Shown here piece after piece: positions 26,869 to 39,300 of a DNA stretch of 64,000 nucleotides. Each line of letters opens with the position of its first letter. The first letter of the stretch is position 1. The position numbers and the translations under genes were made by a program. The notes under the pieces were generated by a model. That model did not search any database. It had not been told where the DNA came from and was given only the letters and a program-made list of their open reading frames with translations. Source of the DNA: Diplosphaera chodatii (taxonomy: Eukaryota; Chlorophyta; Trebouxiophyceae; Prasiolales; Stichococcaceae); contig JAALGY010000057.1 in assembly GCA_032358165.1 (NCBI GenBank), positions 1,984,001-2,048,000 on the forward strand, written 5' to 3'.

Positions 26869-27253
26869 GCCCGCGGCTGGCAGTCCCACAAGGCGGCCGA
26901 ACGGCCCGCTAGCAGACCTCCAGTCGCTGCTGCAGTGGGACTTGCCCAACCTGTGTCGAAGAGTGTCAAGCTACACGCTCAATATCCTCCTTCACCCGCG
27001 ATACCCCCGTGCAGGCTCTAACTTCACAGTAAGTCGGGCGAAAGATGATGTTGCTGGTGACACTACAACACACAAAGCAACTTTGCACAGGGCAAGCTTG
27101 GCCAACACTACCTTCACATTAGAGCGGGCACCTAATCGCATTACCTGTGCCCGACTGCAGTGGAAGTTTGGCGCTGGCGTGCTGAGTGCTCAATGGTCAC
27201 ATTTGCAGGCGCTGGAGCGCGAGTGTGAGTGCCATTCCCTCCAGCGAAGCAGG
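26869..27253. other. Divergent intergenic region
   Basis: Promoter space between SF3B1 (-) and the plastid UMP kinase (+). An open frame continues through it on the plus strand from 26807, with no recognisable motif before the kinase leader. Either gene's 5' end could extend into it. Confidence 0.45.
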
Positions 27254-28778
27254 ATGCCCTGCAAGGTGTTTGCCGAGGCGTTTCATTCACAACAACTTCG
27301 CGCAACATCAGCCGTCCGGCACTCCGTTGTACCAGCGGTCCGGGCAGCGCCCTCTGCGGCGGCACAATGCACTCGTGACCCGCTGAGCTGCGCAGGCAGT
27401 CAGCTGCCATGCTGCATGCGCAGCACGCCGGCATTGCAGTCGACAACACGGCAGCAGCGGCAGCACGTGCTTCGACGGATGCCGGTCTGTGGCGCTCAGG
27501 TTGCCGACGCGGCTGCTGAACGTCCCAGGTGTGCCTGTTGTCTGCCTGAGAAGCAGAGCGAGATTGACAGACGGCTGCTTGAATGCCAAGTTTAATTCTA
27601 CACTCATCAACTAACAGAGAGGCCAGCTTAAATCCACTTGGATACACTCGGCGTCGTCCGACAGTGTTGTTCAGACGAGGTCCAGCTTTACAACTGAAGT
27701 GTCGCATGACTGCAGGCGAGTAATGCTGAAGGTGAGCGGCGAGGCGCTGCAGGGCAGTGTTGGCTTTGGCGTCGATCCGCAGGTGGGGACCCAAGCTGCC
27801 GTGCGTTAAAGACCTATCGCCTGACGTCGACAGTGCACGCATGGTGCTGTATTGAGCATCAGCTGGCTGCCAAGTTTGTGACTGGTGATGCCATGTAGGT
27901 GTTGAACTCAGTCGCTGCGGAGGTGGCCAATGCCGCAGGGCAGGGTATCGAGGTGGCCATCGTGGTCGGCGGGGGCAACTATTTCCGCGGCGCCAACGCC
28001 TGGGAAGGCCTGGACCGTGCAACGGCAGACAACATGGGCATGCTGGCGACATGCATGAACGCCATCTGCCTGCAGGTCAGCATTTGCAAGGAGTACGCAT
28101 CAGTCTCAGCACTGGTGGCGCCTGGGAGTCTGTTTGCTCACCATTGCAAACATAGGTGTGCACGTCGTGCCGGCCATTGCCCTGCTGCTGTCGATGTGCT
28201 GCTGCCGATGTTGACTGTGGACGGCGCAGGCTGCACTCGACCACCTGGGGGTGGAGACCCGGGTGCAGACAGCCATTGACATGCAGAAAGTGGCGGAGCC
28301 ATATATCAGGCGGCGCGCAATCCGCCACTTGGAGCGCGGCCGTGTAGTCATCTTTGGTGCCGGCACTGGCAACCCCTTCTTTACGACAGACACAGCTGCA
28401 GCGCTCCGGGCGGCAGAGATTGATGCGCACGTCTTCCTGAAAGCCACCAAGGTGGATGGCGTCTACGATTGCGACCCCATGAAGTACCCTAATGCGAAGC
28501 TGCACCGCGCGCTTTCGTATGCCGATGTGCGTGCGCACAACTTGGCGGTGATGGATGACACGGCCATCACGCTGTGCAAGGAGAACGAGATTCCGGTGTG
28601 CGTGTTCAACCTGAACACCCCTGGCAACATCCTCAAGGCGCTGCTGGGCGACCCCACCATCGGCACCACAGTCACATCGGGTACAGGCAGCGACAGCCTG
28701 GCGGCGGTGGTGCTCAATGGCAGCAATGGCAACGGCTCCGCAGCAAAGCAGCAACTGGCGTACTTCAGCGAGGGATGA
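27254..28778 (+). CDS. pyrH: UMP kinase, bacterial type, plastidial
   Basis: This kinase phosphorylates UMP to UDP and belongs to the amino-acid-kinase fold, a cyanobacterial-type enzyme used in plastids. Four exons read cleanly: 27254 (or Met at 27416) to 27528, 27716-27782, 27899-28075 and 28230-28778. Exon 1 is rich in Arg, Ala, Ser and Gln with few acids, fitting a transit peptide. Its AERPR joins [18 protein letters not shown] across the first intron. Next come [20 protein letters not shown] (phosphate loop), [86 protein letters not shown] and [20 protein letters not shown]. All family boxes are present. The C-terminus has a short Gly/Ser/Asn extension beyond the usual end. Which Met starts translation is not decided. 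Confidence 0.94.
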
Positions 28779-29609
28779 ACATAGTCACGCACTATTGAAG
28801 GCAATTGGTATTGTTGTTATGACGTTGGCACAGCAAAGGCTGCACAGGCCGCCCTTGACACGCACCATTCAAAGGTGACTGAAGCTAGGATTGCAGCAAC
28901 ACACAGCTATCACAGCAGCGTTGAGGCCAAACAGCAAGCCAGACCATTCGGTTGTCGGGAGCACAATGTAGGACTTTGTACGCAGAGCACAGTCAGAGTA
29001 TATGTACATGTATCACTGTTGCTGGTAGGGAGCAGAAGCCGTAGTATTAGTGCTGCAGTCAACCTAGATAGGTTGCACCCTGTAGTTGTCATTCAACACA
29101 GACACTGATGTCCTGTTCCCATTTCCATGAAGCACAAGTGCTAAGAGCGATGCTTGCTCTCTGATGTGACGGACACCAAGTGACTCCTGCAAGGCTGTTG
29201 CAGTGCCGCCGCTGCTGCTTCTTACTTCTACTGCACCTGGACTCTCGAATTGACATCGGCAGACGGCAGATGCAGACATGGCTTTGAGTTTCAGCCTTTC
29301 CAACAGCAGACTACCTTGCCGACTAGCGTGACGTTTGACACCCTGTGAACTTGAAGTCTGCAGTCCTCTGCAGATCACATCACCATTCAGCATTTCGATC
29401 TGCGACACGCCAGAATTGGTTCACATTGTGCACATGGACAGATCTTTGGTTTGGTTGCTTTCACAGTGCCATGTGTAGTGACATGAGGCCTGAGAGTTAG
29501 GGACTAGTACTGGCACTGGGTCTTGACGCTGCAGCGTCCAGATCAGCAGAGGACCAAGGAGGCGTTAGCACCCTTGCCTTGTCTGAACTGTCAAGCAGGT
29601 GCAGCAGAT
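28779..29609. other. Intergenic, about 830 bases
   Basis: This is the spacer between the UMP kinase and CTNNBL1 genes, both on the plus strand. A minus-strand open frame at 29064-29408 has no recognisable motif and looks fortuitous. I see no repeat or RNA gene. It presumably holds the kinase 3' UTR and the CTNNBL1 promoter. Confidence 0.45.
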
Positions 29610-32600
29610 ATGGCTGGCAGGGAGGCGCAGGCGCCAACAGCCGTGCTGCAAGCCGCACTCAGCCGCTTTCATGAGACGGCTGCGGCTGTGGCACAAGCAC
29701 CGGCGGGAGCAGAGGTCCAGCCCTACATCGCAGCTGCGACGTTCAAGGGCGCAAGGCCAGGATACTTCTTCAGCACTGGCTCTTCAGGCGTTGGGTAAGC
29801 AGACCTCGCGGGCAATAACATGGTTGCAGGATGCCACACCGGACGGCATGCATGAATCTGATATGGCCCGGAGGTGGAATGAGAGGTGCTTCACCTCAGG
29901 TACTATCGTGACCCAGAACAGCCGGCACCAGCAGCTGAGGACGTGGGTGAGGATGCAACGTTGGCGGGTCCGCAGCGCGTGGTCCTAGATCCAGAAGCAC
30001 TCCTCCGGGAAGCGGAGGACGCCGTTGACAATCTCGATGAGGTGACGATGCCCCAGCGTTGTTGCGACTATGTTGAGCACGTCATTTGATCAAGGAGCTG
30101 TGTTGTGGTTGGCCTGGGAGTGCAACTGTAGTCCTCTGGCATTGTCGTGCCTGACCAGTTTTGACAGGAGCACTCAGAAAACCGCATCTGCTGCCTGTGC
30201 AGATTGGGCTGCTGGACCTGAAGGGTCTGCGACGTCTCATCAACCTTTTCGACCGACAGGTGCAGTCTGGTGCTGCAGCCGTCCATTCAGCTGCTACGCC
30301 GCTGATACGGCAGCTCTTCATGACCCCTACAGGCTGGGAGCTGATCTATCACATGTGCTGTGTGTGTTCTACATGCGCACAATGCTCATGCAGTTCAAGA
30401 ACAACATGGAGATGCGCATGAAGTACAGCGAGGAACCCAGTAAGTTTATGGAGAGTGAGGTGGACCTTGACGATGCGGTTAAGCGCATGATGGTCATCCC
30501 TGGCAGCCCAGAGCTTTACCCAGACTTCGCGCGCACCCAGGTGCAGACCTGCTGTGCGCTTTCCTCCCTGCGCACATCCCGTGCCACATGCAGGCTTTGT
30601 GCTTGCCAACTGCTGCTCTGCATGATCTAGTGGTTGTAGGGTTTCATGTGGAGCCACCTCTGAGCATGTGCGGCGTTGCATCCCTGCGCAGGCATTCGCG
30701 GACTTGCTGGGGCTGCTGGGCCACGAGAACGCAGACATTGCAGCCGATGTGCTTGAGCTCTTCAAGGAGCTCACAGAGGAGGATGTTGTCCAGGATTCGG
30801 TGGGGCATCGCACTCATTTGTGCCACATCGATGTCGGCCCTCTAGTTCAGCCTCCTTGTGCCCTGTTCTGCTGCGCGGTGAGATACCGCTATGTCTGGGG
30901 GCTGTACAAGTGCAGGGTTCTGCAGGGCATTGATGGCAGTGCTGTTCTGCATGCAGGAAGAAGAAGCTATCGCATTGGTGGAGGCCATCCTGGATGCCAA
31001 TGCACTGGAGCTTCTGGTGCAGGTAGGCATTGTGGATGCCTCATGTGTGTATGTGGTAGGACCGCAGCGCTCAGTTGTGCTGCAGTTTTGTCAAGAGAGA
31101 AAGAACCTGCCATCAACACCTGCCTGTGCACTGCAGCGGCTAACGTCATTAGATGAGGGCAACGACGAGGAGGCAGCGGCAGTGCACCATGTGCTGTCTA
31201 TCTTCGAGAACATGATCGAGGTCAAGCCTGAGGTCGCAGAGATGGTGGTCGAGAACACCAAGGTGGCTCTGAAGTGCCCAAGTATGCTGCCCTGTTTGCA
31301 TGAGCCCTTCCTTCAGCAGCATCACTGCTCTGGTTCCATCCATCACCTCCGTGTGATACAGACCGATCGAAAACCCTGGCACACCACACATGTTGGGCAA
31401 TGGATCTGTGGTCGTGCAGCTGCTGCGGTGGATCCTGGGCAAGGTCAAGCAGCGCGGCGGCGAGGTGGACAGCAACAAGCAGTACACCAGCGAGCTGTTG
31501 GCCATCCTGATGCAGCACTCTGAGAAGAACCAGACGCGGCTGGGTGACGCCAATGGCATAGACACCATCCTGCAGGCCATCGCATACTACAAGAACAGGT
31601 GTGGGCACTGTGTTGACAGCAGGTTGAGCTGTGTGCGTGCGGTGCGATGCAGCACCAGTGCTTGAACAGCCGAACTCTACTGACTCGCCAGTCTGTTTAT
31701 ACTGAGATGACAGCACTTTCACTGGGCACAGGGACCCGAAGACATCAGATGAGGAGGAGTACCTGGAGAACCTCTTTGACACACTGTGCACCTGCCTGAT
31801 GCAGCCGTCAACACGTACCCTCTTCTTCCAGGCGGAAGGTGTGCAGCTCTGGACTGCTGTTGCACTATGCAAAGCAATGTGTTGATCTGTACAACTGCAT
31901 GCTGCTCACAAATGTGCAGGCTGCCTCTGATACTGCAGCAGACTGTCGTCGTCTCGTCTGCTGCAGGTGTGGAGCTGATGGCAATCGTTTTGAAGCAGAA
32001 GCGGCTTGCGCGACAGGGAGCCCTGAAAGCGCTTGACTTTGCCACCACCCGCTATGCGCCTGCCTGTGAGCGCCTCATCAACATGGCCGGCCTCAAGGTG
32101 CTGCAAGCCTCTGCAAGATTGTGTGACACAGCCAGCATGACGCCGGCATGCAGCTTGGCTGCCTGTGCTGTGCTTTTAGTATGTGTTGTGAATCTGCGCA
32201 CAGCATGGAGCATATCCTGTTGCTGTGCAGAGCCTGTTCGCCATCTTCATGGGGCGGTCCAAGCTGAAGCACCGCAAGCCGGACAGCATGACGGTGGCGG
32301 AGGAGGAGCAGCGCGTCGTGTCCGTCATCACCAACCTGCTCACGGTGCGCCTGTCGTGTTGCTGCCCAACCACCATGCTGACTTTGGCACGTTCTGGCAG
32401 CATGTGCACACCCACTGCACAAACCCAGTTTTCGGTAAGGTACAATACAAGACCTGCTATGCTTGCTTGCTTGCTGCAGAACCTGGGAAGGGGCTCACGG
32501 CGAGACCGTGTTGCTGCCAAGTTTGTAGAGTCCGAGTTCGAGAAAGTCGACCGTCTCATGGAGCTGTATACGGTAAGGCATCTCGAAGAAAGGCTTGGAA

Positions 32601-34179
32601 TCGCCTGTGCTTGCTGACATGTGTCTTTCTACGGCTGAAACTGGATAAATGGGCAGCTCTATATGTGATGTCCACAAACACACCAAGTTCTTGCACAACA
32701 AACACTTTGCAAGCCTGGCATGTGAGGCGCATTACTGACATTGGGCTGTACGCCAGCATTCAGTCTCACCCGTGCAGGAGTACCAGGGCCGGGTGGCAGC
32801 AGAGGAGCGGCGGCTGGCGACCAGCGGCGAGGAGTACACTGATGAGGACATGAGCCTCGCACGCCTGGACGCTGGTCTGTACACCCTGCAGCAGGTGGGG
32901 CCAACCAGCTGTTTTTGTTTTCCTGTGTGCAGCAGCGTCCAGTGCAGAGTGTTTCTGCATGCGTTTTCTGCGACGAGCCACAGACCACGTTGACCATCTG
33001 CGCGCAGTGTGCGCTCATCATTGGCAACCTGTGGCTCGTGGGCGACGTGGGCATCCGGAAGCGCGTCCTCACGCTGCTGCACCAGCGCAGCCAGACGCTG
33101 GCCGATCTGCGGGCGGTTTTGAAGGAGCACCACGACACCCTCGGCGACGAAGGTGTCCTGCACTTGACACTCATGGCCACATCGATTGCTCACTCATCAT
33201 GCGACGAATCAACCTGATGGCCTGCACGACTGTCGCACGATTTGTGTGAGTGAGATGCCAAGGTGCCTCGACGCACGTGTGCATACCCACAAAGTGCATG
33301 GCTCTGTACTCCCCATCATCTTGAAGTCTTGGCACTCGCATTCGGCTGCAGGCAAGCTGGCAGAGGACGAGAAGCAGAAGGTCAAGGTGCAGCGGGTGCT
33401 GATCGCAATGGGGGCACAGCCAGAAGAGTTTGAGGAGCCAGCTGCGCAGGAAGCAGCTGACGGCGCCGTGGCCACTAACGGCCTGCCAGACGAGCCTGCG
33501 CCGCCGCTCCCAGCAGCCGATGGCGGTGCAGATGGGGAGGTCAACATGGACGTCGACATGGATGATGCAGGTGGGTGCCTGCATTGGCCGTCTGCAATCC
33601 TTGCAGCGCCAGCGCACGCGTACCAACTGCAAATGCATAGGCAACCAACAGACTCCTGCTGTTAAGGAGTTTGAGCGGTGAGGTTCGTGGTGATGTGGCT
33701 GCAGACGAGGCCGCACCTGTGCAGCCGCCGGAGGCTGCAGGGCGGCCTGCTGCAGCTGAAGATGATGCTAGCAGGCAGCCAGAAGCAGAGCGCAGCGACC
33801 GGCACGGCCAGCGGTCGGCAGACGACCGGAAACTGCATGACGATGCAGAGGACAGGCGTGACAGGGACAAAGACAAAGACCGTGACAGAGGCAGCCGTCG
33901 GGAGGGCGACAGGTGCGTGTGCCCAGTCAGGGCGTGTGCCTGCAAGAGCTGCACACTGGTAGTGCACGACTGACACATGCACTGTGCAGCCTGCTCCCTC
34001 ACAATCAGCCAATATCTGCTGCTCACGGGAACAGGGACAGGGAGTCGAAGCACGATGACAGGGATCGGGAGCGAGACGGGGCACGAGACAAGGACAAGGA
34101 GCGGAAGGAGAGGAAGGCGCACAAGGTGCACCGTGACCGTGATGAGCGCGAGCACAAGCACAAGCGCCACAAGCACTAG
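29610..34179 (+). CDS. CTNNBL1: Beta-catenin-like protein 1 (CTNNBL1), armadillo-fold splicing-associated protein, with charged C-terminal tail
   Basis: CTNNBL1 is an ARM-repeat protein bound to the Prp19/CDC5L spliceosome complex. ATG 29610 begins MAGREAQAPTAVLQ. An early motif FKGARPGYFFSTGSSGVG then YYRDPEQP is the FxGxRxGYxFxxGxxGxGYYxD element seen in several nuclear proteins. The ARM body follows: NNMEMRMKYSEEPSKFMESE, VDLDDAVKRMMVIPGSPELY, LLGLLGHENADIAADVLELF, LTSLDEGNDEEAAAVHHVLS, SIFENMIEVKPEVAEMVVEN, SNKQYTSELLAILMQHSEKN, YLENLFDTLCTCLMQPSTRT, LARQGALKALDFATTRYAPA, SLFAIFMGRSKLKHRKPDSM, FVESEFEKVDRLMELYT and LARLDAGLYTLQQ. After KLAEDEKQKVKVQRVLIAMG, where the human protein ends, a Pro/Ala/Asp-rich segment and an Arg-Asp/Lys-Glu tail (DRRDRDKDKDRDRGSRREGD, RDEREHKHKRHKH) run to TAG 34179. 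More than twelve introns are needed. Confidence 0.92.
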
Positions 34180-34528
34180 ACGTGGAGGTGTCGTCTGAGG
34201 CTCGCTGTAGTTGCTCTGAACACGACCCAGAGTTGTGCAACATTCAGACGTGACGGTCTCTGATCTTCACCATTCGAAAGCTATGGACTGTCAGATCAAT
34301 CATCAAGTATGCAAAAGCCCGCCAGTTCCAATCAGCATCCCGATAGAGCCCGAGGGGCTGTCAGGGGCTGCTCTAGCAGATCCCGGGTCTGCTCATAATC
34401 TGAAAGGTTGCAAGGCAGACAACAAACATTGTGAATGCGGATCCGCTTCACAATGTGCCCACAAACGCGCTGGTTTCGCACTCTATTCTCTGACTCGAGC
34501 ACTGTCCGCCATCTGACCCAGACTCTTA
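34180..34528. other. Intergenic between convergent genes
   Basis: 3' flanks of CTNNBL1 (+) and the lumen protein (-). Nothing recognisable. Confidence 0.5.
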
Positions 34529-35809
34529 TTACACCATGTGCAGGCAGTGCTTGATCGACATGTCAAATCTGTCCATGCTGTCGCGGGTCGCCTGCATCCG
34601 CTCGTTTACCTTCCGTGCGGCCTTGTCATCTCCATCCATTGCCGCCTCAAGAGCGTCATCAAGGAGGTTGAAGCTCCTGTTGGTGCCATGCACTGCAAAC
34701 CGTCAAAATGTGGGATATGACATGGTTATGTCTGGGCGTCTGCGCTAGGTGACCAAATTGCCTGTGTGGGCAGTTCTGGTGGCAGACAGACCTGAGCAGT
34801 GACATCAGCGAAGCATCTACTTCATCGCGGAGCCCTGCCTCGTTGTCCCGCACCAGCTTGGTGACGTTCTTCGCAATCAGCCTGCATGCATGGCAGGCTT
34901 TTGGTATGCTGAAGGCCTACACTTTAAGATAAGGGAGACACAGTGTAGCCTGCATGCTGCATCAGTACGATTGAGACTGGCACCTGTAGGTGCAAGGGTC
35001 GACCAGCTGCGGAAACGACTCCTGGATGGACTGCTGGACGAGGGACGCCTTTGCATCCAGGGTGGATGCCCCTCGGCTCTGCAGAGGTCACGGCATGTGC
35101 ATGTGCATTGGGAAGAGTCGGGCAATGTTCATACGTAGATGCTTCAACCGTCTCAGGCTCTGTAGGCCATCCCCACCTCGTACTGGTAGCAGTTGAATGA
35201 CGCCGCTCGGAGGATGCCCAGGGCAGCCCGCCGTGTGGTTTCATTCTGCGCGCTCAGCAGCAGATCTGCCGCTTCCTGCGTCACAGAACGATCGAACATT
35301 CATGTACACTCAGTCTGAGCCGGTTGCCAAGCGGTTGCTCCAGTCAACCTGGACCGACCTTCAAACGGCGCTGCCCTACGCCAATCGGTGCAATGGCATA
35401 GATCTCCTGCCGACTCTGAAGGAATGTCCTGAGATCTGCACGCATTGATACTCGGTAGTGAGGTCTGATGCCCACAGCTGCTTCTGATCTTGGTGCTTCG
35501 TCAAGTGCCACAAGCTTTGGCACCTTGCAAACACAGCCTTGTGCAGCCCCAGCTGAACTCACCTGCATGTGCGGGCGCCAAGGGGTTTGCAGTGACCATT
35601 GCGGCCAATGCCAGCATGAAGCTCCTCCTGGATCCCTCTGCACACTGTTGACCGTCCGCCTGTGCCCGCACTGGCTGGGCGATGCGCTGCCGTGTTGCAG
35701 GTTGGCTGCCGCTGCGGAACGCCGCATGCCTCGTTTCAGCGTTCCTGAGCGAGCGCAGATGTGAACTGCCGTCAGACACACATCTCCCCGTCAGCGTCAT
35801 GAGCCGCAA
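34529..35809 (-). CDS. Predicted Tat-targeted thylakoid lumen protein, family not recognised
   Basis: Function is not recognised. From ATG 35809 the first about 50 residues are Arg/Ser/Ala/Gln rich with almost no acids and include PVRAQA, a plausible stromal cleavage zone. A second signal follows: twin arginine in GSRRSFM (residues about 59-65), a hydrophobic core LALAAMVTA and an AHA cleavage box near residue 82. This two-part signal is typical of proteins sent to the thylakoid lumen by the Tat route. The mature part is spread over several short exons and is helical: TFLQSRQEIYAIAPIGVGQR, EAADLLLSAQNETTRRAALG, ILRAASFNCYQYEV, TLDAKASLVQQSIQESFPQL, LIAKNVTKLVRDNEAGLRDE, VDASLMSLLR and AARKVNERMQATRDSMDRFD, ending IKHCLHMV with TAA at 34529. 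A four-helix bundle such as PsbQ-like proteins is possible, but I do not see the family signature. Exon order is inferred. Confidence 0.7.
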
Positions 35810-36350
35810 GCTGGCTTGCTCAGCTGATCAAACAGGTGGTTGCCGCTGCGGCGCAGCCCTGTCGATCAGCGTGAGCGCAGTCCTCTAAAGTCCTGTCGGC
35901 CGTTTCCTCCTTCTGTCCTGCAACACCTCGAGTGTCAAATGGCCTTCACGACCGGGACGGTGATTTCGAAACACTGGATCGTATTGTGTTCAAAGCAGAT
36001 CCAAATCAGATGCACCTGGCTCCAGGGCGGGTCTCCCGTGGACCCCGTGCACACAGCATGCCAGCGTTGAGGCTGGGCCGGCCTGCATCGTTGCTGCTTC
36101 GAGACGTGCATGCGTGCTTTCAACAGACGTCCGCAGGTGCACAGCAGAGTGTGGTGCGTTAGGCAACGCCTGCTGAGGTCAAGCTTTCCTGAGGCCATCA
36201 TTCGAGACCATCCCACACCTGCCCCATAGTTGGCTGTGTGCTTGGCAACCAGCAAACCGCAGATGACCCACGGCAACTGTAGCAGAAAAGTGGATTGATA
36301 TATTCCAGCGCCACCGTGCCAGAACCTCGCGTAACGCAAGCTTGAGAAAG
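35810..36350. other. Divergent intergenic region
   Basis: Promoter space between the lumen protein (-) and LTV1 (+). The open frames here have no recognisable motif. Confidence 0.5.
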
Positions 36351-39300
36351 ATGGGCAAAGGCAGGAACCGCAAGCCTTTCATCGACAAGAGCAAGGCCAC
36401 CACTTACAACCTGTTGTACCGAGCCAGTGAGGTGACGGTCGACGGCGAGGATGCAGCACCTGAGCGTGAGCTAGTGGAGGCCAGCCGCGGCGTGGGCATC
36501 GGACGGCCCGATGCTGAGGCAGCAGCGGCGGCCGAAGTCAGCGACGGCAGCCGCTTCCCACCACACCACCCTTTGAGCATGTTTCAGGTTTGTCATTTCC
36601 CGCACACAGCTCATTGTCTGTCGTCAAGAACATTGCGGACGATGCCAGGGTCACTGCTCAATGAGCAGGGCGGCGTGGTGCTGACAAGGGCTCATGATGG
36701 GGCGGTGCAGGACCCGCCACCCGACAACATGTCGGAAGAACGGCGGCGGGAGCTCATCGAGATGGGCTTTCCGGACGACGGGTACGACTACCTGAAGCAC
36801 ATGCGGGCGCCGGGCCGCAGCGGGCGCGCCAACCTGGAGGGAGCGGGACCCATGGCCGAGTCCGCAGGTAGCGGCACTTTGTGACTTACGAAGGATCGGC
36901 TTGGCGGTGTAGGAATGTCATAAGTGTCACAGGTGTCCTTGTCGACACCAAGTCCTGTTGCTACTTGAGGCCGAGTCGCCGCTGTGCAGGCCCATCGGTC
37001 TTTGTGCCGGCGACAGAGCAGCAGTCACAGCTGGAGGACGACGCCAGGATATATGATGCCTCGCAGCTGTCCCTTCACCAGCCAGCAGCAGACGAGGTCA
37101 GCCCCGCTCGATGCGCAAGTACTGCAAACTGTGGATGGCACTTTCCATTCAGATATGCAATAGCATGTACCTCCATGGGGTGTGACAGGAGTCAGCAGGG
37201 CACGCCATGGGCGGTGTGTCTGCATTTTCGAAGCAGCGGCAGCGCATGCGGCAGCAAGAGATGGCCGAGGTTGCCGCCATGGAGGAGCTGCTGGCAGATC
37301 CGCAGTTCCAAGATGCTGAGGGCGATCTGGAGGATGATTTCGTCCTGTCGGCAACCCAGGTGCGCTGTCCAGATTCAATACCCGTCAGCTGTCATGGAAG
37401 CTGCCCCATATGCTTGGCTCCGTGTCGACGGCAACGTGGGTACCCTGAGCTGTGCTGGTCGGTTGGTCACCCTCCTTGATTTTGATCACATCATAGGCAG
37501 AGGCAGACGAGGCAGCGGCCGAGGCAGCAGCAGCAGCAGCAGCAGAAATGCAGGAAAACGGGCATTCCGCAGGCTTTGCAGCTTCATGCGGCTACAGTGA
37601 CTCAGACGACGATGAGGTGGATGTGACCTCTGACGCTGATATGCTGTATGGCAATCGGTGCCATAGTTGCAAGCTAGCGATGCACTCTGCACCCCCATGA
37701 CCTCTGCTCTGGCATCACTGCAGGCAACAGCCAGCGATGCCAGCAGCCAGAGCCGCAGCGACTGGACGCCCGGGGAGGCTGGCGGCGCAAGCTCGCAGTA
37801 CGATGCAAAGCCGGGCTCCATAGCATCCACCTACTGGCGGCCCGAGCGCTCAGACCGCAAGAACCTGCTGTCCTTCGTCGACGAGCGGTGGGCATCCTCT
37901 TTCGCCTGCGTGCCCACAGCCTGAGCCCTGCAGTATGCAGGCCCGTGCTGCGTAGGCACGCAAGCCTCTTGCTGGAGTCGTGCTGGCCGGCGCATCCGAC
38001 GTGGCATGCTGACAGCGTGAGCCAAATCGTGCCGCAGGTTTGAGCACCTGGCGCTGGACTATGACGAGGACGACATTGGCTCGCTGGACGAGGAAGACCC
38101 CGAAGCGCAGGTCCGTGTACCTGCAGCACGGCATCGGCAGCGCACAGCTCTGCGCTCGATGGTAGGGCACAGGCCATGTACCTAGGAGCCGAAAAGTGAC
38201 TGAAGTTGAGTGACTGCAACGCACTTGCACAGGGCACCGAGACGCTGGACGCGTATGGCGGGCTCCTGGACGAGTTTCTGAGCGCACACGAGGGCGCTGC
38301 GGTGCCGGAGGGTGAGGCCGCCGCACCCCACGGCATCGCGTACCGGTCCACCGCCGACATCGCGCGCTCCGGCGCCGGTCCAGATGCTGCGGCCGCCGCC
38401 AAGACCATCGAGCAGGTGGACATCGGATGCTGCACGTATAACCACGGCAAGTGGGCACCTGCCGCAGCAGAGGCACCCGCCCGCTGCACTGCCTGATGGT
38501 TGTTCAGCAGCTGCACCGGGCTCGGCAATGGAAAGTGTCTATCCCACTGGAAGCCATGTAGCCCAGTCCAGGCAACCCAGCCGGCAGAGATGAAGGTTGC
38601 TCCACACTGAGTTCTTAAATGTTCGCTGCAGGCCAAGCGGCTGGCACAAGAGGACGCAGTTGCTGCAGCGACACAGTCGCGCCCGCAGAACTTCGAGCGC
38701 CATGCTGAGGCAGCACGCGACCGCTGGGATGTGGGGTCGGTGCTGTCGCTGCGCAGCAACCTCGACAACCACCCGGCATCCATTGCAGAGCCGCAGTCCA
38801 GCCGCCGCCCCCGCCAGCAGGTGGGGACTCAGTGGTCACATTTGGCCTACAGCAGGTGCAGATGATTGCTGCATGCGCCAGGTGTGATGCAAAGTTACTG
38901 CCAAGCTTGTCCGGACACGCATTGACGTGCAGACCTGTCGCTCGTGCAAAGGTGCTGGGAGCAGCGCCGGCAGATCGTTGCATCCCGCTGGGGCGGAACG
39001 GCGTGCCGGTGCCCGCATCTTATGGCGGCGGCAGCAGGCGTGGCGGCCAGTCCCTGAGGAGCGGCCTGCGGCAGCTGCCCGAAGAGTGTGACAGCGATAG
39101 CAGCAGCAGCCAGGATGGCGCATCCGTGGCCACGAGCCTGGCGACGCTGCCGCGCCGCAAGGACGAGACGGCGGAGGAGAAGCGGGCCCGAAAGGGCACC
39201 GTCAAGGATACCAAGGTGTGTGTCACATGATGCTGTGCCTGGCCGAAGTGACCATGGCTGGTACTCTGCACCTGTACGCCAGCATGATCACGAGCTGAAG

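Noticed and set aside
27141..28052. A 303-codon minus-strand frame
   Set aside because: It is antisense to the first exons of the plastid UMP kinase and has no recognisable domain.
31786..32853. A 355-codon plus-strand frame
   Set aside because: It runs in another frame across CTNNBL1 exons and introns, with motif-bearing exons explaining the region better.
33541..34176. A Leu/Ser/Val-rich minus-strand frame that looks like a membrane protein
   Set aside because: It is the reverse of the Arg-Asp repeat tail of CTNNBL1.
19238..34179. A functional cluster of splicing genes (SF3B1, CTNNBL1 and the nearby SR protein)
   Set aside because: They are interleaved with metabolic and plastid genes on both strands; chance proximity is the simpler reading.
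37674..38783. A 369-codon open frame on the minus strand
   Set aside because: It is antisense to well-supported LTV1 exons and has no motif; GC-rich coding DNA often leaves such shadow frames open.
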